The notes beneath the pieces are model-generated. The model was given only the letters and a program-made list of their open reading frames with translations, was not told where the DNA came from and searched no databases. From assembly GCA_030427635.1 (NCBI GenBank), contig JAUIBA010000001.1, positions 248,001 through 312,000 of the forward strand: DNA of 64,000 bases. The letters run 5' to 3'. The position numbers and the translations under genes are program-made. The number at the start of each line of letters is the position of its first letter. The first letter of the stretch is position 1. Of the stretch, positions 19,110 through 28,116 are shown one piece after another. The stretch is from Bacteroidia bacterium. Its GTDB lineage: Bacteria > Bacteroidota > Bacteroidia > Chitinophagales > Chitinophagaceae.

Positions 19110-20306
19110 TTAAGTTGGAAATAGCGATTGCTGAATTTCGAAGTTGGGATTGGAATAGCCTGTAAGTGATTTTTCAGGGTTTTGCAGAAACTTCAGCAGA
19201 TCTATATAGGTCATCAGGTGCAGGCGAATCATGCTGGCAATATTTGAAAATGACCAGTGTCGCTTTACTTTATCCTTTATAACTTTTATTAAAAGGTCTG
19301 TAATCAGAGAACACCATATCTGTATCTTAATTGCATTCGGGCTATCGCCTAAAAAGTACTTCAGCGGATAGTTTTGTTTTAGTCTTTTGAATAGCAGTTC
19401 TATCTGCCATCGGCGTTTATAGATGTCAGCGATATTAATGGCAGCCATTGCTGTATTGTTGGTAAAAAAGACAAGTACTTTTTTTGTTGCGGGGTCTTCA
19501 TAAACAATTCTTCGCGCTGTCATCTTATCTTTTCTCTGTTTAGCACCAGCCAGAATATTTTGATCGCAAACTATTCCTTGCAGCCTTTGCTCTTCAGTTA
19601 TTGACTTTGTCTGTATAACTGTATAGGCCAATAAACTGTGCATTCGGGTAACCCATGTGACGCCGTTGTTGTTCCAGTTTATCAGAGGGGCAAACCCATA
19701 ATATATGCGGTCAAATGTCACAATAGAATCCTTGGGTAAATGGAGCATGGCTGGAAAAATATTATCATTTTCTTTGGCCTCCGTCAGACAAACAAAACGA
19801 GGAACATCTTCACTCGCATTTATCAGCACATGAGCCTTGACTCCACCTTTGCGTCTACCCGTAGGGATCTGTCCACTACCGCGCATGACTTCTGAGAAAA
19901 GGCTTATCGTAGTAGAATCAAAAATGAACAATCGTTTTTCCAGCGAACTCAGAACCCGGCTGTCCGGATAAAAGCTTGAATACAGGCGATGATATATATC
20001 TGCAAACACTTGTTCATTCCTATTTGCGTTTGCTTCAGATAAAGTGCTTCGCCGAGGCATATAACCTATTCCCAGGTGATTAATGCGGGTGCTACAGGCC
20101 ATCATTCCCGTAATTACTTCCCGTATTGATTTACACTTCTGGAAGCTCGTATACAGCATTGTGACCAGATGTTCATAGGTCTTAAACCGCTTGTAATACC
20201 TGTCCGATTGATGACGCTTAGAAACATCATTAACAATATGCCGGGGTAACAATTGTAGCAGTTGATTGAAAATCGGCTGTCCGGTAAAAAATGTACTTTT
20301 ACCCAT
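19110..20306 (-). CDS. IS4 family transposase with DUF4372-like N-terminus
   Basis: A 398-residue DDE transposase. The N-terminus MGKSTFFTGQPIFNQLLQLLP is typical of the DUF4372 group. The catalytic residues are seen in FIFDSTT (first Asp), VTFDRIYYGF (second Asp) and YKRRWQIELLFKRLKQN (Glu within the YREK motif). I chose the start at 20306, because a TAAGTTTG promoter box lies just upstream at 20333-20340. A longer frame from 20378 would have to be translated through a hairpin and begins upstream of that promoter. No frameshift is present. Confidence 0.92.
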   Translation of the reverse strand: MGKSTFFTGQPIFNQLLQLLPRHIVNDVSKRHQSDRYYKRFKTYEHLVTMLYTSFQKCKSIREVITGMMACSTRINHLGIGYMPRRSTLSEANANRNEQVFADIYHRLYSSFYPDSRVLSSLEKRLFIFDSTTISLFSEVMRGSGQIPTGRRKGGVKAHVLINASEDVPRFVCLTEAKENDNIFPAMLHLPKDSIVTFDRIYYGFAPLINWNNNGVTWVTRMHSLLAYTVIQTKSITEEQRLQGIVCDQNILAGAKQRKDKMTARRIVYEDPATKKVLVFFTNNTAMAAINIADIYKRRWQIELLFKRLKQNYPLKYFLGDSPNAIKIQIWCSLITDLLIKVIKDKVKRHWSFSNIASMIRLHLMTYIDLLKFLQNPEKSLTGYSNPNFEIQQSLFPT

Positions 20307-20332
20307 GAGTAGTTTGTTTTGGTAGTGCTTAA

Positions 20333-20340
20333 CAAACTTA
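20333..20340 (-). promoter_or_regulatory. -7 box of the IS transposase
   Basis: The minus strand reads TAAGTTTG, an exact TAnnTTTG match 26 bp upstream of the transposase ATG at 20306. The -33 region falls in the adjacent hairpin and shows no TTTG. Confidence 0.55.
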
Positions 20341-20347
20341 CTTATTG

Positions 20348-20372
20348 AGGAGGCTATTGCCTCCTTTTTTTT
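20348..20372 (+). terminator. Terminator-like hairpin at the IS right end
   Basis: AGGAGGC (20348-20354), loop TATT, GCCTCCT (20359-20365), then eight Ts to 20372. It would stop plus-strand transcription leaving the IS. On the minus strand the same hairpin lies just upstream of the transposase promoter and could fold in any read-through transcript. Confidence 0.75.
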
Positions 20373-20385
20373 GTTCATTTAGTAT

Positions 20386-20403
20386 TTTCCCCGGACAACA
20401 ATA
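20386..20403. repeat. IS right terminal inverted repeat
   Basis: The exact complement of the left repeat at 19010-19027; the match breaks at the 19th base. Confidence 0.9.
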
Positions 20404-20412
20404 TACTGAAAT
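20404..20412. repeat. Target site duplication, right copy
   Basis: TACTGAAAT, identical to 19001-19009. Confidence 0.85.
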
Positions 20413-22963
20413 TACACCATTGTGTTCGGGGGTAGTATCTCAGTGTGTTAATCCTTCATCTACTACACCTGCTATAAAGAAGTTTACATACAGCGCTACC
20501 TATACGCTGCCACACACATCTTCGGTATGGAGGTTTATATTTAATGGTGCATATGGTCCCAGCTCTGCCGGACGTGCTGCAGCGATTACCAATATAGCCA
20601 CTGCCGGTAGCACAACCATGCAGCTCACCGACACACTTAATAATGCCGGGTATAACAACTCCAGCCCATCACTGCTGGTATCACAATCTACTTTCTTTTG
20701 CCTGAACGAATATAATAACTACAACCCAATGGCATCGGACCCTGATGGTGATGCACTGGCATATGCTCTTATTGATGCCACATCAGCTACAACTACCTGT
20801 ACCAGCATAGGCAGTGCAGTATCCTATGTATCTGCCGATGCATGGCCGGGTGTTCCGCTTTCCGGAACAAACCCTATAAAGGTGGCTGCAGGCACTTACA
20901 GTTTCAATAATACAGATGGCCAGCTTTCTTTTTTCCCTAATGCGCTACAGCGGGCTGTAGTTGTGTACAACATAAGGGAATACAGAGGTGGGGTGCTGGT
21001 AGGCACCAGCCAGCGCGAAATGACTGTACTGGTCACCGGAAGTTGCAGCTCAGTTACCCCATGCTCCGGCATGCCATCGGCCTGGACATATGTATATGAC
21101 AGTGTATGTAGTGCAGCCGATACATTGACCCTGACTGGTTACTCCTGCGCTGGGGTAACGATGCAGTGGGAGTGGAGTGCTGATGGCGCTACATGGAGCA
21201 TTATAGCAGGAGCTACAGGAGCTGAATGTCCTACAGCCAGTGCTCCCGGACCATACTACAGGTGCCATTTTGTATGTATATCCAGCGGACAGTCGGCTTA
21301 CAGTGGCGTCATATGCCGTGCTGCAGGCACCGCAGGCAACCTCAGCGTACTGGCAGAGCTACCATCGGGGACATCCTGCTCGGCAGTAAATTTTGAGATG
21401 AAAGCATGTTCTATGTCATCGGGAGGTACAATACGTACCTATTTCGGAGATGGCACCAGTGCATTGTCGGGAGTACTGGCAGCGCCGGGAGTACCAATTG
21501 CTTATCTGACTCACAACTATAGTTTTCCGGGCACATATACTATAAAGCATGTCCTATATAGCGGTACCAGTGCTATAGATTCAGTTTCATATCCGCTTAC
21601 CTATAACTTCTGCTTTACCCGACATGTGCAGTTCTATACCGACAATAACAGCAACTGCGTATATGATGCAGGTGATAATGTAAACTTCCTGCCGGTAACC
21701 ACCGAAATAGACTCCAACGGAGTGCCTCTTGACACGGTAGTGGCTACCGGTGGCTTTTACTATACCTGCCATGGTGGTCCCGGTACAGTATATACGTATA
21801 GAGTTATCGGTACTTCGCCTGGGCTATCAGTTACCTGTCCTGCAACCGCAGTATTGACCGACGTAGCCGGACCAACAAGTTACCTGCCGGGCAGCCTGCA
21901 GTTTGGGCTGCAATGTACCGGCGCATCTGTGTTTGACCTGTCCCAGCTGGTGTCATTCAGGGCAGGACGGCATACAGGGCTGGCTCATATTGTAGTTATG
22001 AATGCTTACTGTGCGGCAAGTGGCGACTCTGTAAGTATGAGCTATAGTCCCGACTATACGTTTGCCAGTTCTTTCCCTGCGCCTGCTGCTGTATATGGCA
22101 ATCATGTCAAATGGGCATTGCCGCCTCTGTCTGCTACTTCCGGTGTATTTAATATAAACGCAACATTTCATGAGTCTCCTGTGTGGCTGACACCGGGAGA
22201 TACAGTGGCCAGTGACTACACTACGTATCCGGTAATCGGAGATATAGCGCCAGCCAATAATGTGTCGCACCGTATAGATACCGTATTCTCTTCATGGGAC
22301 CCGAATGCAATTTCCGTATCTCCTGAAGGCTATATAGCTGCCGGTACAGAGCTTACCTATACTATAGATTTTGAAAATATGGGCAATGCACCTGCAGAGA
22401 ATATACACATATTAGATACGCTTTCAGAACACCTGATACCGGGTTCCATACAGGTTACAGGAGCATCGGCAGCAATGAATCTGATAATCTCTGCCAGCGG
22501 TGGCTATACCGTAGTTAAGTTTGACTTCCCCGGTATAAACCTGCCAGACAGTTCTCACCACAACGAATGTCATGGCATGGTGGTATTTAAGGCAAAAACC
22601 CGTACAGGATTGCCTCCGGGCACACTCATTCCGGCACGGGCAGGTATTTATTTTGACGATAACGAAGTAGTTATGACCAATACGGTCACTAACATTATCC
22701 ACATTCCATCTACAGTAACCAGTGTAGACAGGGAAAATGTTATTATTTATCCTAACCCTGCCACCAGTGAAGTATCCATACTAGCTGCCAGCAACACTTA
22801 TGATGAAGCAATAATTACCAATACAGTGGGGCAGATAATGGTACAGAAAGATTTGAGTGGCAGTACTAATGTTCTTGACATTCAATCTCTGAAACCCGGC
22901 ATGTATTATGTAACACTACGCGGAAGAAACGGAACAACAACCGGCAAATTCCTGAAGCTGTAA
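20404..22963 (+). pseudogene. 3' fragment of the IS-interrupted T9SS cargo gene
   Basis: About 850 codons that continue the 18717 gene after the IS. Visible parts are a DPDGDALAY motif typical of gliding-associated secreted proteins, a PKD-like region (RTYFGDGTSALSG, YSFPGTYTIKHVL), a conserved-repeat/DUF7619-like domain (AGTELTYTIDFENMGNAPAENI, IPARAGIYFDDNEVVMTN) and a C-terminal type A T9SS sorting domain (VIIYPNPATSEVSIL... ending KFLKL). It has no promoter, native start or signal peptide. The only in-frame start is a TTG inside the IS, and an IS terminator lies just upstream, so expression is unlikely. Confidence 0.87.
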
Positions 22964-22985
22964 AACCTGTTTGTGTTTTATATAG

Positions 22986-23020
22986 AAAAATGGCACCTGA
23001 TATCCTCAGGTGCCATTTTT
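22986..23020. terminator. Bidirectional terminator between T9SS gene remnant and ATL gene
   Basis: Perfect 15-bp arms, AAAAATGGCACCTGA (22986-23000) and TCAGGTGCCATTTTT (23006-23020), with T-runs on both strands, between convergent genes. The right arm reaches the ATL stop codon. Confidence 0.85.
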
Positions 23021-23364
23021 TATAGTTCTGTCATGGGGTCCCATAGTATATGCTCAAACCCGACTATCTTATCATTTTCTACTTTAACTCCTTCTTTTTC
23101 CAGCAACTGCTGCATTTTTTCGGGAGGGGAGAAGTGGTGCTTTCCGGTAAGCATCCCGTTACGGTTTACTACCCTGTGAGCAGGCACCTTCGGTTTTGCA
23201 CCGTGACTATGGTTCATAGCATATCCTACCAGGCGCGCTCCTGATCGGGCACCTATTGCTGAAGCAATAGCACCATATGTACTTACCCTTCCTTTAGGTA
23301 TAGCACGTACCATATCATATATGGCCTGGTATATGTCACTCGTGTCCTTTGGTTCTGTTTTCAT
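23020..23364 (-). CDS. Alkyltransferase-like protein (MGMT fold without the active cysteine)
   Basis: A 114-residue protein with the DNA-binding domain of O6-alkylguanine-DNA alkyltransferases. The helix-turn-helix and tyrosine that flips the base (GRVSTYGAIASAIG), the arginine finger region GARLVGYAMN and the motif position PAHRVVNRNG are visible. The acceptor cysteine of PCHRV is alanine (residue 62), so it cannot accept alkyl groups. Known ATLs bind O6-alkylguanine and hand lesions to nucleotide excision repair. It overlaps the DUF5522 gene by 29 bp. Confidence 0.9.
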   Translation of the reverse strand: MKTEPKDTSDIYQAIYDMVRAIPKGRVSTYGAIASAIGARSGARLVGYAMNHSHGAKPKVPAHRVVNRNGMLTGKHHFSPPEKMQQLLEKEGVKVENDKIVGFEHILWDPMTEL

Positions 23365-23536
23365 CGTTTTTTCTTTTCTGCAATAGCTGAGTGCGGCGGG
23401 GCTCTGCTACCTGCTCATACTCATAAGGGCAGTTAAGGCAACCATTGCCACAGCAGTATCCGCGCTGGCGCAGATAATGAGCCGTAAACACCAGTAACCC
23501 CTGTGAAGTGATGTAATAGTCTTTACCTTCCTGCAT
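23336..23536 (-). CDS. DUF5522 family cysteine-rich small protein
   Basis: A 66-residue protein with the compact motif CCGNGCLNCPYEY preceded by HYLRQRGY, the DUF5522 signature. The four clustered cysteines suggest a metal site (zinc or iron-sulfur). The function is not established. It lies 14 bp after trmB and overlaps the ATL gene by 29 bp, so the three are very probably one transcript. Confidence 0.8.
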   Translation of the reverse strand: MQEGKDYYITSQGLLVFTAHYLRQRGYCCGNGCLNCPYEYEQVAEPRRTQLLQKRKNDENRTKGHE

Positions 23537-23550
23537 ACTGATAGTAATAA

Positions 23551-24264
23551 TTAATCTTCCTGTTCCGCTTCATCCTCGCTATCGGCGGTAGCATTTTTTG
23601 CAAATCTGCCTGTAAGCTTTACACCGTCTTCAGGTAAGGAGAATGATATAAAGTAGATGGTACGTCCATCGGCAAGGTGCATTTTTTCATAAAAGGTCTG
23701 TATAGCCAGTGGGCCGGTAGCCAGTCCTTTCCCATATATATCGGCAAGGTCGGCATGTACGGTACATCCCTGTTCTTTTACTACCTCTTGTGTAAACTCA
23801 TATAGCTCCCGCGAGTCGGTTTTAAGGTTGATGCGTGCGCCAGGTTTCAGAATCTGCTGGTAGAGGTAGAGGTACCGTGGGTGAGTAAGCCTGTTCGACT
23901 CTTTTTTCAGGAATGGGTCAGGGAATATTATCCATATTTCCTCTATGTCTCCTGCATTAAAATACTGTGTTATATGGCTGATATGGGTACGCAGAAAGGC
24001 AATATTATTACGTCCTTCCTCCAGCGCTGTTTTCGCGCCGGTGTATATTCTGTTTCCTTTGATATCTACACCGAGAAAATTTCGGTTAGGGTATTCACGG
24101 CCCAGCCCCACACTATACTCTCCTTTGCCACATGCCAGCTCCAGGGTTACAGGTTTATCATTACCAAATACAGTATTCCAGTTTCCTTTCATGTTTTCGG
24201 GATACTGCAATACATTCCGGTATCCTAGTATGGCCTGAAACTTCTTTAATTTTTTGTGTCCCAT
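23551..24264 (-). CDS. trmB: tRNA (guanine-N7-)-methyltransferase
   Basis: TrmB, 237 residues, methylates G46 in the tRNA variable loop using SAM. The SAM-binding motif VTLELACGKGEYSVGL and NFLGVDIKGNRI, the catalytic block IWIIFPDPFLKKESNRLTHPRYL and the C-terminal TFYEKMHL are present. I start at 24264 (MGHKKLKKF), the usual N-terminus. A TATCTTTG box lies only six bases upstream, so the leader is very short or absent. An acidic tail (DSEDEAEQED) ends the protein. Confidence 0.94.
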   Translation of the reverse strand: MGHKKLKKFQAILGYRNVLQYPENMKGNWNTVFGNDKPVTLELACGKGEYSVGLGREYPNRNFLGVDIKGNRIYTGAKTALEEGRNNIAFLRTHISHITQYFNAGDIEEIWIIFPDPFLKKESNRLTHPRYLYLYQQILKPGARINLKTDSRELYEFTQEVVKEQGCTVHADLADIYGKGLATGPLAIQTFYEKMHLADGRTIYFISFSLPEDGVKLTGRFAKNATADSEDEAEQED

Positions 24265-24270
24265 GTGGCG

Positions 24271-24278
24271 CAAAGATA
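24271..24278 (-). promoter_or_regulatory. -7 box abutting the trmB start
   Basis: The minus strand reads TATCTTTG then CGCCAC then the ATG. It is an exact TAnnTTTG match, placing the predicted start of transcription at or next to the start codon. Confidence 0.45.
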
Positions 24279-24304
24279 ACATAGCCTATATGTGTAACAA
24301 AAAG

Positions 24305-26344
24305 TTACGGGAGAGCCGGTAGTGTGATAGTAACACTACTGCCACGCCCCTCTATGCTTTCTATATTAATAGTGCCATTATGCAGTTCTGCTATGCGGCG
24401 GCAAATAGCCAGTCCCAACCCAAAAGAAACCTCACCATTAGTACCTGAACGACGTGCCGGCGTGAGCTGGTCAAATATGCGGGGCTGCAGATGCTCTGGT
24501 ATGCCTATGCCATTGTCAATGACTACTATGTGTACTTTGTCGGCTGTACGGGATATAGTACAGTTCACCGCCGCACCTGCCGGACTGAACTTAATAGCAT
24601 TTCCCAGGATATTGGCCATGAGCCTGTTCAGCTTTTCTTCATCCCCGGCCACTGTTATTGTATCTGACGGCACATCCAGCGTTATAGTCTGGTCTTTGTC
24701 AGCAGCTCTTAAACGGGCCAGTGCCACAGCATTGGATACAAGCTCTGATATATTGATACGATTGGTATATTTTTTTGCCGATGAGGTATTGCTGTAGTCG
24801 TCCAGTATTTCATTTATCATGCTCATAGCGCTTCCGGCAGCATTGATACACATTCTCAGGCTTTCCTGCTGCCGCTCATCCTCTGTCCTGTCCAGCATTC
24901 TTTTATTCAGTGTCATAATACCACTGATAGGGCTACGCAGGTCGTGTGCTACTATGTGTAATATTCTGTCTTTTGCGGTAATACTTTCCTGTAGCTGGGA
25001 TATGGCATTCTCCAGTGCATCTTTCTGCTCATTTATCTGACTGTTGAGGTTGGTAAGTGTTTTTATATTTTTCCGCTCGCGGCTGTAGTTTCGGTATATA
25101 AGCAGGATAATGACCCCTGCCAGAGCTGAAAGGAGGGCAAAGATGCCCAGATATAGTCTGTTAAGTTCTGCATCCCGCTTCACCATTGCTAACCTGTGCT
25201 CTGTATCCCGTTCTCTCAGCAGCATGGAATAGTCGGTAAGCCGCATCTTTTCTTCGGCGGCATCTACAGAGTCTTTAAGGAATTTGTAGCGCTCAAATGA
25301 TTTTGTAGAGGCTGCCAGATCATTGATACGTGTATAATACTTCCACCACAAATGTGTTTTGCGGAGCATAATATCGCTTACCGGCACCGTATCCAGCGTT
25401 ACCTGCATGCGGTTAAGCACGTTTTTAGTCTGTATAAGGCTATCCAGGTCAAAGTATAGCTCTGCCAGCTGCATGCGGCTGTACATAGCATCTTTTATAT
25501 CAAAGTTGAAGCTGTCATTGGCATGGATACTCTCATGCAGCAGTTGTATTGCAGTGTCGGGCTGCTGCTTTTGTATGTATAGTTTTGCAATGTTCCCCTT
25601 TAATACACCATATGCTATTACCATAAAGTGCTTTACTTCCATTGAGCCGGGATATAATTTTTCGCCCTGTGCCACATAATCCAGACTGGCAGCATAGTAC
25701 TTCATGGCGCTGTCATACTCTTTCATTTGTGCATACGCCAGCCCTATGTTCATCCACATTTCTTCTTTCTTGTAGAAAGAGGATGGGTCATCTGTGCAAC
25801 TGTCTGTAGCCCTGTACACCTCCTGAAAATATGTTATAGCTTCTTTATACCGCTTTTGCCGGTAGGTGATAATACCCAGACAGGATATCTGAGGAATAAA
25901 CTGACATTGGTCTTTAACCTGCTCTGTAATCTGCCGGGCGCGGGAGTAGTAGTCAAATGCGGCTACAAGGTCACCTCTTTCGTAGGCAAAGTTTCCCTTT
26001 ACAATCATCATGCCGGTGTACACATCATTGTATCGGGTCTCCAGCCTGTTGGCCAGTATGTACGAGAGCATACTATCGGCATACATGGCGCTGCTGTCTG
26101 TATGTTTTATCAGAAACGACCATTCTCTCAGGCAGTTATACCTGTAGAGCATAAAATAATGAGAGGCAGCACCACCAATATTATATACCGAGTCTATGTA
26201 GTGCCGGGCGGTGATATACCCTGCTGAGTCGTATAAGGTATTGGCTCTGGTAATTACATGCTGATACTTTTTCTCCCCGCCGGTACAGGACCAGAATAAG
26301 TAGGTAAATGCCAGTAATATGGTTGCTATTAGTTTCCGTTTCAT
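24305..26344 (-). CDS. TPR-containing membrane histidine kinase
   Basis: A 679-residue sensor kinase. The N-terminus is a signal or lipoprotein-like sequence (residues 1-20, FWSC). About residues 30-375 are helical repeats of the TPR type (for example EEMWMNIGLAYAQMKEYDSAMKYYAAS), probably periplasmic. One membrane helix follows (LGIFALLSALAGVIILLIY), then a coiled coil, the H-box HIVAHDLRSPISGIMTLNKRM, and an ATPase domain (N-box region NILGNAIKFSP, G1 VIDNGIGIP, G2 GLGLAICRRI). This architecture is common in Bacteroidota. No response regulator is adjacent. Confidence 0.88.
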   Translation of the reverse strand: MKRKLIATILLAFTYLFWSCTGGEKKYQHVITRANTLYDSAGYITARHYIDSVYNIGGAASHYFMLYRYNCLREWSFLIKHTDSSAMYADSMLSYILANRLETRYNDVYTGMMIVKGNFAYERGDLVAAFDYYSRARQITEQVKDQCQFIPQISCLGIITYRQKRYKEAITYFQEVYRATDSCTDDPSSFYKKEEMWMNIGLAYAQMKEYDSAMKYYAASLDYVAQGEKLYPGSMEVKHFMVIAYGVLKGNIAKLYIQKQQPDTAIQLLHESIHANDSFNFDIKDAMYSRMQLAELYFDLDSLIQTKNVLNRMQVTLDTVPVSDIMLRKTHLWWKYYTRINDLAASTKSFERYKFLKDSVDAAEEKMRLTDYSMLLRERDTEHRLAMVKRDAELNRLYLGIFALLSALAGVIILLIYRNYSRERKNIKTLTNLNSQINEQKDALENAISQLQESITAKDRILHIVAHDLRSPISGIMTLNKRMLDRTEDERQQESLRMCINAAGSAMSMINEILDDYSNTSSAKKYTNRINISELVSNAVALARLRAADKDQTITLDVPSDTITVAGDEEKLNRLMANILGNAIKFSPAGAAVNCTISRTADKVHIVVIDNGIGIPEHLQPRIFDQLTPARRSGTNGEVSFGLGLAICRRIAELHNGTINIESIEGRGSSVTITLPALP

Positions 26345-26431
26345 ATAGTGAGATACCGTCCCGGGTATATAGAAAAGGAAAGAGACAGGCAGCAGGCGGA
26401 AAGATAGGATGAAATAGGTACAAAAAAAATA

Positions 26432-26529
26432 CTGGTAAGTTACTCACATCGCACCGCTACAACCAAACACCCTTGCTACATTCCTGTCCTGGGGGATTCA
26501 ATGGGAGCTGGCCGTATAAGACTTACCAG
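26432..26529 (-). ncRNA. ffs: Signal recognition particle RNA (small SRP RNA)
   Basis: About 98 nt. The 5' end CTGGTAAGT (26521-26529) pairs with the 3' end ACTTACCAG (26432-26440), closing a long hairpin. The apical part reads CCCCCAGGACAGGAATGTAG then CAAGGG, matching the universal SRP helix 8 pattern CAGG.C.GGAA.G.AGCA with its GGAA tetraloop. An A-run at 26422-26429 (U-run in the RNA) follows the 3' end as a terminator. A TACCTTTG box sits six bases before the 5' end. Together these make a stand-alone ffs gene. Confidence 0.88.
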
Positions 26530-26534
26530 TGCTG

Positions 26535-26542
26535 CAAAGGTA
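26535..26542 (-). promoter_or_regulatory. -7 box of the SRP RNA gene
   Basis: The minus strand reads TACCTTTG followed by CAGCA, six bases upstream of the SRP RNA 5' end. The spacing fits Bacteroidota transcription starts. Confidence 0.65.
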
Positions 26543-26600
26543 AGCTAGTTTTTTTACTTTTTCGTTATCTCTTTGCTCTAAACTTCATATTTCTATTTCT

Positions 26601-27965
26601 TTATTGGCTGTCGTCAATATCCATTCTTATGCGCCATTGTTTGGGCAGGTAATTATTGACCCTGTTGCCGAGCGATTTTACCCATCCCAGCCCCAGTCCG
26701 TTATACCGCATAAGATACCATCCTTTCTGTAATCCCTCTGCCTGCGGGTCTTCCCGTTTCAGAAAACGTAACGCCTGCTCCCGGCTAAGCGCTGCTGCAG
26801 GTATATCCTCATTTGCATAAATGCTAAGCGCTATATCATGAGCTGGTATCCAGTCCTTACCTGCCGGCTCACCGATAGAGGTACCGATGCGGCGCAGGTA
26901 TATATGCTTTTCCAGTATAGAAATGTCGGCCCAGTGGCAGGCAGCAACTGCCTGAAAAACATTGTCGCGGGGAGCCGTCACCGTCATGTCGTGGTGAGAC
27001 AGGTAACGGGCGGCTGCAGCCATAGCATTCTTATCGGGTGTATGGCGGGAAACCTGTTTATTCTTTATAGTACCTGATTCTTCAGTTTTTACTATCGGGG
27101 CTATAAAGAAGCCTTCACCGGCCACCTTGTGAGGGAAAAAACGAAATCCCTGCAGCTGTCGGGTACCATTATATACTGTATCTATGTTCCAGTCCTGCGG
27201 CACAGTTACAGGCATTTGCTCACATGACCAGGTTGCTGCGGCCCAGTCCAGCACTTCTTCATTTTCCTGTGGCGAATAAGAGCAGGTAGCATATATAAGA
27301 ATGCCTCCTTTTTTGAGCGCAGGCCATACATCGGCCAGTATACGCTGCTGTCTGGCGGCACATAGTGCCACATTAGCTTCGCTCCATTCATTGAGCGCAT
27401 TAGGGTCTTTACGCCACAGGCCAGAGCCACTGCAGGGTGCATCTACTACTATAATGTCAAAGTAGCCATGCAGCCGGCCTATGTCGCGCGGATCATTACT
27501 GCATACCCAGTTATTTATATATCCCCATTTGCACACATTTTCCTCCAGTATGGAAGCTCTGCTACGGATGACCTCATTGGAAATGAGCAGGCTTTCCTCA
27601 TCCAGCAGTGATGCTATAAGTGTGGATTTACCCCCCGGAGCTGCACAAAGGTCCAGTACACGCAGGCCCCGCCGGTCATTGATAGCGGTGTGTAGTATAT
27701 GCTGCAGAAACATGGATGAGGCTTCCTGTACATAATATGCCCCGCCATGGAATGCAGGGTCCAGTGTGAAAACAGGACGTTCTTTAAGGTATACGGCATC
27801 GCTACACCACTTTACCGTAGTGTGATTGGCGAATAGCCCCGCGCCTTTCAATGGATGCCGGCGTACAGATACCGGGGGCGGAACATCATGAGCAGCTACA
27901 AAAAGATGCTCATCAAAACCGGGTAGTGAGTGTATATCGGTAAGTAGCTGCGAAGGGATAGTCAT
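26601..27965 (-). CDS. RsmF-like rRNA m5C methyltransferase (NOL1/NOP2/Sun family)
   Basis: A 454-residue SAM-dependent RNA cytosine-5 methyltransferase. The SAM motif VLDLCAAPGGKSTLIAS and the two catalytic cysteines, in VVDAPCSGSGLWRKDPN and IYATCSYSPQENEE, are intact. The C-terminal ~150 residues resemble the RNA-binding extension of RsmF-type enzymes (ending in LPKQWRIRM). The start at 27965 (MTIPSQLLTDIHSLPGF) is preferred over an upstream frame of unrelated sequence. The target is probably 16S rRNA, by family. Confidence 0.88.
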   Translation of the reverse strand: MTIPSQLLTDIHSLPGFDEHLFVAAHDVPPPVSVRRHPLKGAGLFANHTTVKWCSDAVYLKERPVFTLDPAFHGGAYYVQEASSMFLQHILHTAINDRRGLRVLDLCAAPGGKSTLIASLLDEESLLISNEVIRSRASILEENVCKWGYINNWVCSNDPRDIGRLHGYFDIIVVDAPCSGSGLWRKDPNALNEWSEANVALCAARQQRILADVWPALKKGGILIYATCSYSPQENEEVLDWAAATWSCEQMPVTVPQDWNIDTVYNGTRQLQGFRFFPHKVAGEGFFIAPIVKTEESGTIKNKQVSRHTPDKNAMAAAARYLSHHDMTVTAPRDNVFQAVAACHWADISILEKHIYLRRIGTSIGEPAGKDWIPAHDIALSIYANEDIPAAALSREQALRFLKREDPQAEGLQKGWYLMRYNGLGLGWVKSLGNRVNNYLPKQWRIRMDIDDSQ

Positions 27966-28095
27966 AAAAACGGACTGTTCAATATTGTAAAAGTAGTGGA
28001 AGCAACTCACATACATGGTAGCAGGTAACTGTGAAAGAGGATGGCTTTACTGCAAAAAACTATGTTAACACCCTTACAATAAGTATATAAGTACC

Positions 28096-28103
28096 TACAT
28101 TTG
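28096..28103 (+). promoter_or_regulatory. -7 box of the thioredoxin-like gene
   Basis: TACATTTG, an exact TAnnTTTG match 13 bp upstream of the ATG at 28117. The -33 position is poor. Confidence 0.5.
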
Positions 28104-28116
28104 TTAGATAACGACA

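Larger units (their letters stand above)
19010..20403 (-). mobile_element. IS4-type insertion sequence, 1,394 bp
   Basis: A complete element bounded by perfect 18-bp inverted repeats, TATTGTTGTCCGGGGAAA at 19010-19027 and its complement at 20386-20403, and by a 9-bp target duplication. It carries one transposase gene on the minus strand with an internal promoter. It has interrupted a secreted protein gene. Intact ends, an intact transposase and identical target repeats indicate a recent, probably still mobile, insertion. Confidence 0.92.

Noticed and set aside
20307-20378. Longer transposase start
   Set aside because: It lies upstream of the transposase promoter box and reads through the hairpin; the family begins at MGKST-like sequence.
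20345-20403. TTG-initiated start inside the IS for the downstream T9SS gene half
   Set aside because: It has no signal peptide and overlaps a terminator hairpin; this is the interrupted gene's remnant.
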